Source: a virus. Taken from it: 53,745 nt of DNA. The stretch lies in IMG/VR virus record IMGVR_UViG_3300029258_002378, positions 1 to 53,745 of that record, one strand, 5' to 3'. The notes beneath the pieces are model-generated. The model saw nothing but the letters and a program-made list of their open reading frames with translations, was not told the DNA's origin and ran no database searches. This document shows positions 48,902 to 53,745 of this stretch, piece by piece; position 1 is the first letter of the stretch; every line of letters begins with the position of its first letter. Both the position numbers and the translations under genes were made by a program.

Positions 48902-49701
48902 TAAAAAATACCTCTTGCTTTCATATCTTTACGATATGCGTGCAGTGAACCAGCAAAATAGGTAAATGTCCCCATAGGAATATCACATGATTGAGCGAAG
49001 TAGTGTTGCAATCGTAATGCAAGTGCAATGTCTACTGGAAAGTGCACGAGGTAGTCGCATGAGCGCATTACGTAAATTAGATCAAGTCTTTTGTTCCGTC
49101 GCATAATTTGATAGAACATGGAACATGGGACACGTCCCCCACCACCCATATTGCACAAATCTCGTCCTTGCTGCACAATGTTTGCCGGTCCGTCTGGGGG
49201 TGTTACATCGAGTGCACAAATGTTTGAGTGAATCGTGATAATTCCCTGCCGAGTGTCAGGCTTTGACTTGAGTTCGGCAATGATAGATGGAAGTTGAGGC
49301 GTAATTCGTTCGCTATACGTGTAAGCGAATTGCCCCCCATGCATGAACTCATTCCACAACTCAGCACGTGCTTCCCATGCATTACCGGGATTGAGTTGTT
49401 CACCCGATACTCGATCACTAAATTCTTGTTCAATGTAATCCATTACTTGCTTGTACGTTGTCGCTGGGGCTCCCTTCAATTTGCCAGTAAGCACGTAGTT
49501 AACCATGACAGCAATGCCCGGATTATTCCATTGCCAATTTACAATCTTAAATGCATACCCCTGCATTTCGATTGTTTCGTAGTTGGGATCATCGTGAATG
49601 TCTTTGTCTTGCATAGTCTGTGGATGGACCCGAACGCCCATTTCCCACAGGTCACGCTCGACTTCACGAACTGCTTCAAGTGGTGTACTGTAGATTCTCA
49701 T
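48901..49701 (-). CDS. ThyA-family enzyme with Asp at the Asn position: candidate (d)CMP/pyrimidine hydroxymethylase
   Basis: The protein is 266 residues. The nucleophile is C193 in RVPCSMFYQIM. RSCDYL (about 213-218) and GSLHAYRKD (about 251-259) are the phosphate-binding and C-terminal signatures of the thymidylate synthase superfamily, and RQGIITI is the conserved Arg strand. At the position that is Asn in TS (PFNI), this protein reads FPVDI, so Asp224. Asp at this place is characteristic of dCMP hydroxymethylases such as T4 gp42. Since the phage has ThyX, this enzyme may make a modified nucleotide. Ordinary TS with a divergent site remains possible. Confidence 0.8.
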   Translation of the reverse strand: MRIYSTPLEAVREVERDLWEMGVRVHPQTMQDKDIHDDPNYETIEMQGYAFKIVNWQWNNPGIAVMVNYVLTGKLKGAPATTYKQVMDYIEQEFSDRVSGEQLNPGNAWEARAELWNEFMHGGQFAYTYSERITPQLPSIIAELKSKPDTRQGIITIHSNICALDVTPPDGPANIVQQGRDLCNMGGGGRVPCSMFYQIMRRNKRLDLIYVMRSCDYLVHFPVDIALALRLQHYFAQSCDIPMGTFTYFAGSLHAYRKDMKARGIF

Positions 49702-50286
49702 TTATTGCCTATCCTTTGTCCAGTTTTTTACCCATTCAAGTTGACGACGTAACACACGCCGTCCATTATGGCCACAGCGCATACAATACGCTGGGTGATA
49801 TCCAAATCTCATGTTAGTGCCATGAGGAAAGAGTAATGATTGATGAAACCAGCATGATCCACGAGTATAATCTTTACGTGAAAATCCAAGCGCATTGAAC
49901 GCAACGTTGCCCATAATAAGGACAGCACGTGGTCGGATGATATCCATTTCAGCAATGATGTACCGCCCGCACTTTGCAATCTCATTATCTGTGGGGTTTC
50001 GATTGTGGGGTGGACGGCATTTAACGACGTTGGTAATCCATACTTTGTCGAGGATTTGCAATTCTCGTAGTACATCGTTAAGTAATCGCCCACATTGCCC
50101 CGAAAACACTTTGCCTGTCAATGCTTCGTTTGCACCCGGCGCTTCACCGAGTAATACGACGTTAGCAAGAGGATTTCCCCGACCAACAATGCATACATGA
50201 TCGGATGAACGATGGAGAGTGCAATGCCGGCAACGTGGATTATGTACGCCGCGTATTTTCGCGAGTTGTCCTCGACGTCCAATCAT
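49702..50286 (-). CDS. Family 4-like uracil-DNA glycosylase with 4Fe-4S cluster
   Basis: The protein is 194 residues. Motif GEAPGANEALTGKVFSGQCG (about 47-66) and the C-terminal YHPAY (about 163-167) are the two active-site motifs. Cysteines at 19, 22, 90 and 106 match the four cluster ligands of family 4 enzymes. It would excise uracil, or in this genome context possibly another pyrimidine derivative. ATGA couples it to the gene upstream. A phage encoding a glycosylase beside dCMP deaminase and dUTPase-like genes is controlling uracil in its DNA. Confidence 0.9.
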   Translation of the reverse strand: MIGRRGQLAKIRGVHNPRCRHCTLHRSSDHVCIVGRGNPLANVVLLGEAPGANEALTGKVFSGQCGRLLNDVLRELQILDKVWITNVVKCRPPHNRNPTDNEIAKCGRYIIAEMDIIRPRAVLIMGNVAFNALGFSRKDYTRGSCWFHQSLLFPHGTNMRFGYHPAYCMRCGHNGRRVLRRQLEWVKNWTKDRQ

Positions 50287-51206
50287 GTTTCATCATCACT
50301 TTCGATGTCTTCATATTGGGCCCCATACGGAAGACATTTAGTGAAATCAAGTTTAGCTGGCATAAGGCTGGGCGGGATGTTCTTTGTCAAATGCCCCTGA
50401 TGCTCCAACCATCGTCGTTTAATACGTCGAAACGGACCGTACTTTTCATTGGCGAGCATCAATTCAGGATCTTGATATTGCGCCCACGCATCTTCAACTT
50501 TTTGGTGCCACCTAATTATGTGACGCCACGCTGGTGACTTATCTTTCTCTCTGGCCCATCTGCCTTTCAATTTTTTATGAAGGTCGAATTGCGAGTAGAT
50601 AAACGGTAACGATTTGAAGTGATGCAGTTGTGCAGATGTCAAATACCATCTAAACGCAATGTGACTAACATCCAGATCTTCAAATTGATCGGCAATTTCT
50701 CTTGCTATGACATAGGCGATTGCTGCGTCCATCATTCCCATATAACCAATATATGACGTGCGGGAATAAAACGTCAGCGTGGGATTATTTGACGCATCTC
50801 CACGGAACGTTGCCGATTGTAAACAACCTCCCCACCGATGCTTTTTTGCCATTCGTCGTGGATCGTTGAACAGCATACCTACGCAAGCACCGTCTCGTGC
50901 TTCGCCGGCGAGGATTGTGGCTGCTCCATTAATAAATGCCTCGAGTGAGTCACTTGCAATGTATTCACGAGTTAATCTCGTCCAACGTGATTGATTCAAC
51001 CACAATTCTTTGCCGATGTCCAATTCATATTCACAAGAGTGGGCAAGAATTATGACATTGAAGTGGTGAGTTTCAATATTAAGGATAGCATCGGGATGTT
51101 GCGAATCGAGCATATCCCGGACAGCTGTGTGCATAGCGTCAGTAAGGGTTGACTCTTCAATGAAACAACTGTTACCAGTGTAGGATGGTCCACGTACTAA
51201 TGACAT
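50283..51206 (-). CDS. Divergent protein, possible thymidylate-synthase fold
   Basis: The protein is 307 residues. The middle segment RWGGCLQSATFR (C128), then PTLTFYSRTSYIGYMGMMDA (R149, D160) has the order Cys...L-x-x-Y-x-R-S/T...G...D/N that TS-fold enzymes show at the nucleotide-binding face. The C-terminal 110 residues (FKSLPFIYSQFDLHKKLKGR to DIESDDET) are different from TS. The similarity is weak and could be chance. It lies between a dUTPase-like gene and the glycosylase, with TGATG and ATGA couplings, so a role in the same pathway is likely. Confidence 0.5.
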   Translation of the reverse strand: MSLVRGPSYTGNSCFIEESTLTDAMHTAVRDMLDSQHPDAILNIETHHFNVIILAHSCEYELDIGKELWLNQSRWTRLTREYIASDSLEAFINGAATILAGEARDGACVGMLFNDPRRMAKKHRWGGCLQSATFRGDASNNPTLTFYSRTSYIGYMGMMDAAIAYVIAREIADQFEDLDVSHIAFRWYLTSAQLHHFKSLPFIYSQFDLHKKLKGRWAREKDKSPAWRHIIRWHQKVEDAWAQYQDPELMLANEKYGPFRRIKRRWLEHQGHLTKNIPPSLMPAKLDFTKCLPYGAQYEDIESDDET

Positions 51207-51856
51207 CAGTAGTTCGTCCTTTGTCTGAATACGTTAACTGTTGCCTTCTTCATGTAGAGAATGTAGATGTCATTGAGTGTGAACTCATACGTAGCGAACA
51301 TTGCACCGAGTTGTCGCCATGCTCGATTTAAGTGTTTGGTGAAGTTCTCTTTGTCGGTCTCCATATGAGTGTTTTTCCACGGTTTGTTCTTTAGACAGTT
51401 CGCTGCGAGACCGAGCTCCATGATGATACGAAATGCGTACTGTTCAATGGGTCGTTGCCCCATTGTTTTCTGGAAACCGGGGAACGCCCAATCCTTCGGC
51501 TCAAAGTCAACGATGATAGATGCCTCGACAAGGAAGTGGAGAGCATCGGCGATCTCCTCCCATACATGCCGAATTTTTGACCTTTCATCCCATTTTTGCC
51601 GCCATTGCCACAAATCCTGGGGCACATCCTCAAGTGCTTCGGCGAGTTCTTCTGTGACACGCCAGAACATATCCTTGACCCGCATCTGGACACGGGGATC
51701 GTTAATCCCCCACGCTGGAGACGGGACAACTGCACCGTTTGCTCGTTCAATCTCTTCATATTTGTCCATGAGCGATGCTTGCTTCACATAGATATGTTTA
51801 AGCACGGGCCCTTCGGGGATCTCAATCTCGGTCGATTCTACGTCGTCAATGTTCAC
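51206..51856 (-). CDS. Dimeric dUTPase/MazG-like all-alpha NTP pyrophosphatase
   Basis: The protein is 216 residues, from GTG 51854-51856 with AAGGAG seven bases upstream. FWRVTEELAEALEDV, then KIRHVWEEIADALHFLVEAS, is the ExxEE...ExxDxLHF pattern of dimeric dUTPase and related all-alpha pyrophosphatases. It would hydrolyse dUTP (or another dNTP) to monophosphate, supplying dUMP and excluding dUTP or dCTP from phage DNA. Upstream in-frame ATG codons lack a ribosome binding site. Confidence 0.82.
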   Translation of the reverse strand: MNIDDVESTEIEIPEGPVLKHIYVKQASLMDKYEEIERANGAVVPSPAWGINDPRVQMRVKDMFWRVTEELAEALEDVPQDLWQWRQKWDERSKIRHVWEEIADALHFLVEASIIVDFEPKDWAFPGFQKTMGQRPIEQYAFRIIMELGLAANCLKNKPWKNTHMETDKENFTKHLNRAWRQLGAMFATYEFTLNDIYILYMKKATVNVFRQRTNY

Positions 51857-51858
51857 TG

Positions 51859-52311
51859 CTATACTCCTTGTTTTGTGACGAGTTGGTAACCCAGCACACA
51901 GTATCCCAATAAGTCGAGCAATGTGTCGTGGATTGATTCGCCACATTCCTCATCTCGTAATTGCTGAGTCAAATTCGCAATGCGAACAACTTTTGAGTCA
52001 ATCCGAATAAACACTCCCAATACTCCCCATCGAAGAATTGGTGCACTCCCATATGCTGAGTGTTTTCGTAGTAAAAAATCAGCAAATGTGCCAATATCAA
52101 ACCCCTTTTTGTCCTTTAACATCGAAACTACGATTGCACCAAACGAAATGAAGAACTCTTGAGGATTATCGAACGTAACACCCTTATGGAATGTTCTGTT
52201 TATGCTATCTGTCATCTGGAATAGCACATAATTCCCCGTCACTGGGGGATTACGATCGAGCATTTGTTCAATGACCGGAATAATGTCATCCTTTGTTTCG
52301 ATTAGCAGCAT
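51859..52311 (-). CDS. Nucleotide modification-associated domain 1 (DUF1599) protein
   Basis: The protein is 150 residues behind AAGGAG. The C-terminal half, with FLLRKHSAYGSAPILRWGVL, then FIRIDSKVVRIANLTQQL, then ESIHDTLLDLLGYCVLGYQL, matches the DUF1599/Nmad1 pattern. This family was named for its association with phage DNA-base modification gene sets. Its reaction is not settled. It overlaps the end of the MCM-like helicase gene by 26 bases. Confidence 0.8.
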   Translation of the reverse strand: MLLIETKDDIIPVIEQMLDRNPPVTGNYVLFQMTDSINRTFHKGVTFDNPQEFFISFGAIVVSMLKDKKGFDIGTFADFLLRKHSAYGSAPILRWGVLGVFIRIDSKVVRIANLTQQLRDEECGESIHDTLLDLLGYCVLGYQLVTKQGV

Positions 52312-53745
52312 TGTGTTTTCTCCTTGAGTAGTTACGTAACCACATGACGAAATCTGGGTTTTTCATGTATCCCCGTCCATCATCACGACGCGCTAAGCAT
52401 CTAATCTGAACTAGCCCGCCAATTAAGTCTTTTGCAGTAATAATGTCACCAATAAAATCGCCGAGTGATTCAGGTGTGACATAACGACAATTAAGCAGTG
52501 CTTGCATAACTTTTTCTTTGCCCGTTGGTACCCACTGGTCAATGACTTTTTCAATCTCATCTGTTGTTGCCATTGTCGTTGACTGCTTGATGATTCGACT
52601 ATACGTATCGTATGCTAGACTTTGTTTTGCATACGCTTCTCGTAAAAACGAACAAGCATATCGAACATGACTTGCTTGAACGATAAGTACCTCTCCCGTT
52701 TTGTCTGAACTAAATGTACGTGCAGCAACAGCTGCTGCGATCTTTGCAATCTTTACTCGGATATTCTCTCCTTGTACGAGAGGAATTGTAGCCGAGTATT
52801 TGCTTCCAAAGCGTATAGCCGAATCAATCACTGTTCGTGTTGCTTCATTTGTGAATTTGACTTGGTCGGGTTTTCGACTCCACGCCCATAGCACAAGAGC
52901 ACGACACAATGAAATAGGGTATTTTTCTCCATCAGTAAGATCATCAGTGCATAAAGCATTAATAATCTCACTTGGCACTTCATCAGTGGCAACGCTTAAT
53001 ACAAAGTCGAATCGACTGATATCTTCGTTATTTCCCACAAGTTCACGAACTGCTTCTATACCCGTATTGTATGATCGTAATGGGCGTCCGCTTCGAGGAT
53101 TTGACAACCATATCAATCGAGTGTTTGCTTGTGTTGCTTCTTTGACGATCTTTGTAATTTCGGCAACACCTTCTGATCGTACTCGTGACATTCGGCCAAA
53201 GTCATTTGGATCCAATGCAGATGCTTCATCTATAACTACAAGTCGGTTGTTATTTAATGGGATAACACCCCATGTTATAAACCACCGCTTTGATACTTGC
53301 TGTACACCCCCAACAAGCCCAGCGAACGAGCAATTTTCACCTGATGCAACTTCGCCTAGTTTATAGAATCGACATAGACGTTCAGTAACATATCCTTTCC
53401 CGCATCTTGTATCTCCAATGACCAGCACATCGAGCATTCCTCGGGAGATTTCCTCACCGTTGAACTCAAACGCTGCAACGCTATGAAACACAAGATCAAC
53501 AGCAATGTGTAGATCAGGACGATACCGAATTTTTGTTACATGGCGTGATTGCCAATCTGCTATGTCGTTAAGATGTACGTTGATCTTACGTCGACCGGGC
53601 GAAAAGACTTTCAATTGCTCTCGCAATTTTTTAGTCAGTTTGAATGATTCGATTTCTCCCTGAGTGGGCACTGCACTGTCAAATAAGTGGACGGCTGTTT
53701 GATCCTTTGGGTTGGGGACAGTAACTCCTCGAAATCTGTATGATG
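52286..53745 (-). CDS. Primase-helicase, C-terminal part: MCM-like AAA+ helicase (runs off right edge)
   Basis: This continues, in frame through the repeat, the protein that starts at 1543. Numbering by the full protein: Walker A VIGDTRCGKG (about 577-584), the MCM-type NCSFAGLVGG segment, Walker B RLVVIDEASAL, sensor 1 LIWLSNPRSGR, and the arginine-finger stretch DISRFDFVLSV, which closely follows MCM 'LLSRFDLIF'. A lid (ALVLWAWSRKP and RFGSKYSAT) and a C-terminal winged-helix-like region follow. MCM proteins are hexameric replicative helicases of archaea and eukaryotes; phages carry some. Fused to a DnaG-type primase, it makes one replisome protein of 952 residues. Confidence 0.9.
   Translation of the reverse strand, partial: SYRFRGVTVPNPKDQTAVHLFDSAVPTQGEIESFKLTKKLREQLKVFSPGRRKINVHLNDIADWQSRHVTKIRYRPDLHIAVDLVFHSVAAFEFNGEEISRGMLDVLVIGDTRCGKGYVTERLCRFYKLGEVASGENCSFAGLVGGVQQVSKRWFITWGVIPLNNNRLVVIDEASALDPNDFGRMSRVRSEGVAEITKIVKEATQANTRLIWLSNPRSGRPLRSYNTGIEAVRELVGNNEDISRFDFVLSVATDEVPSEIINALCTDDLTDGEKYPISLCRALVLWAWSRKPDQVKFTNEATRTVIDSAIRFGSKYSATIPLVQGENIRVKIAKIAAAVAARTFSSDKTGEVLIVQASHVRYACSFLREAYAKQSLAYDTYSRIIKQSTTMATTDEIEKVIDQWVPTGKEKVMQALLNCRYVTPESLGDFIGDIITAKDLIGGLVQIRCLARRDDGRGYMKNPDFVMWLRNYSRRKHNAANRNKG
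53602..53745. repeat. Direct terminal repeat, right copy
   Basis: Identical to bases 1-144. Removing one copy closes the circle and joins the two halves of the primase-helicase gene. Confidence 0.95.

Overview
The window is the complete genome of a tailed, siphovirus-type double-stranded DNA phage, given as a circular or circularly permuted sequence. Bases 1-144 recur exactly at 53602-53745, and one gene reads without a frame break across that junction. The unique genome is therefore about 53,601 bp. I see no integrase, recognisable lysogeny repressor, tRNA or CRISPR array, so it looks like a virulent phage of an unidentified bacterium. One small SH3-like protein (42878-43111) resembles proteins I loosely associate with Planctomycetes. 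That is a weak hint only.

Layout: an AT-rich intergenic region (12197-12758), carrying a ~56-bp imperfect inverted repeat, separates two divergent arms. The plus-strand arm (12759-40778) holds packaging, head and tail genes: RuvC-like resolvase, terminase, portal, MuF-metallopeptidase, scaffold, capsid, connectors, tail tube, G/GT chaperones with a GGGAAAC frameshift site, tape measure, and a GTA-like tail-tip set (DUF2460, DUF2163, NlpC/P60, large hub protein). A glycosyltransferase-methyltransferase fusion is inserted in the tip set. The minus-strand arm runs from 12196 down to 1 and continues from 53601 down to 41395. It holds recombination genes (Sak4-like ATPase, SSB, Cas4-like nuclease, SF2 helicase), replication genes (TOPRIM primase fused to an MCM-like helicase, family A polymerase) and a dense nucleotide-metabolism set. 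Intrinsic terminators close minus-strand segments near 46.3, 45.37, 43.68 and 41.35 kb. The two arms converge at 40.8-41.4 kb.

The most interesting content is: (1) a CHC2-TOPRIM primase fused to an MCM-like AAA+ helicase; (2) a contiguous block of nucleotide and base-modification genes (48.5-52.3 kb): dCMP deaminase, a ThyA-family enzyme with Asp at the Asn position, a family-4-like uracil-DNA glycosylase, a possible second TS-fold protein, a dUTPase/MazG-like protein and an Nmad1/DUF1599 protein, in a phage that also has its own ThyX, which hints at modified pyrimidines; (3) a family of phage proteins that recombine Tudor/SH3-like domains, a short 'RIRxxLRxRGHxGGL' motif and lysine/threonine histone-like tails, including one in the head protein; (4) a GC-rich cassette of five tiny translationally coupled genes whose glycine-rich C-termini encode the ribosome binding site of the next gene.
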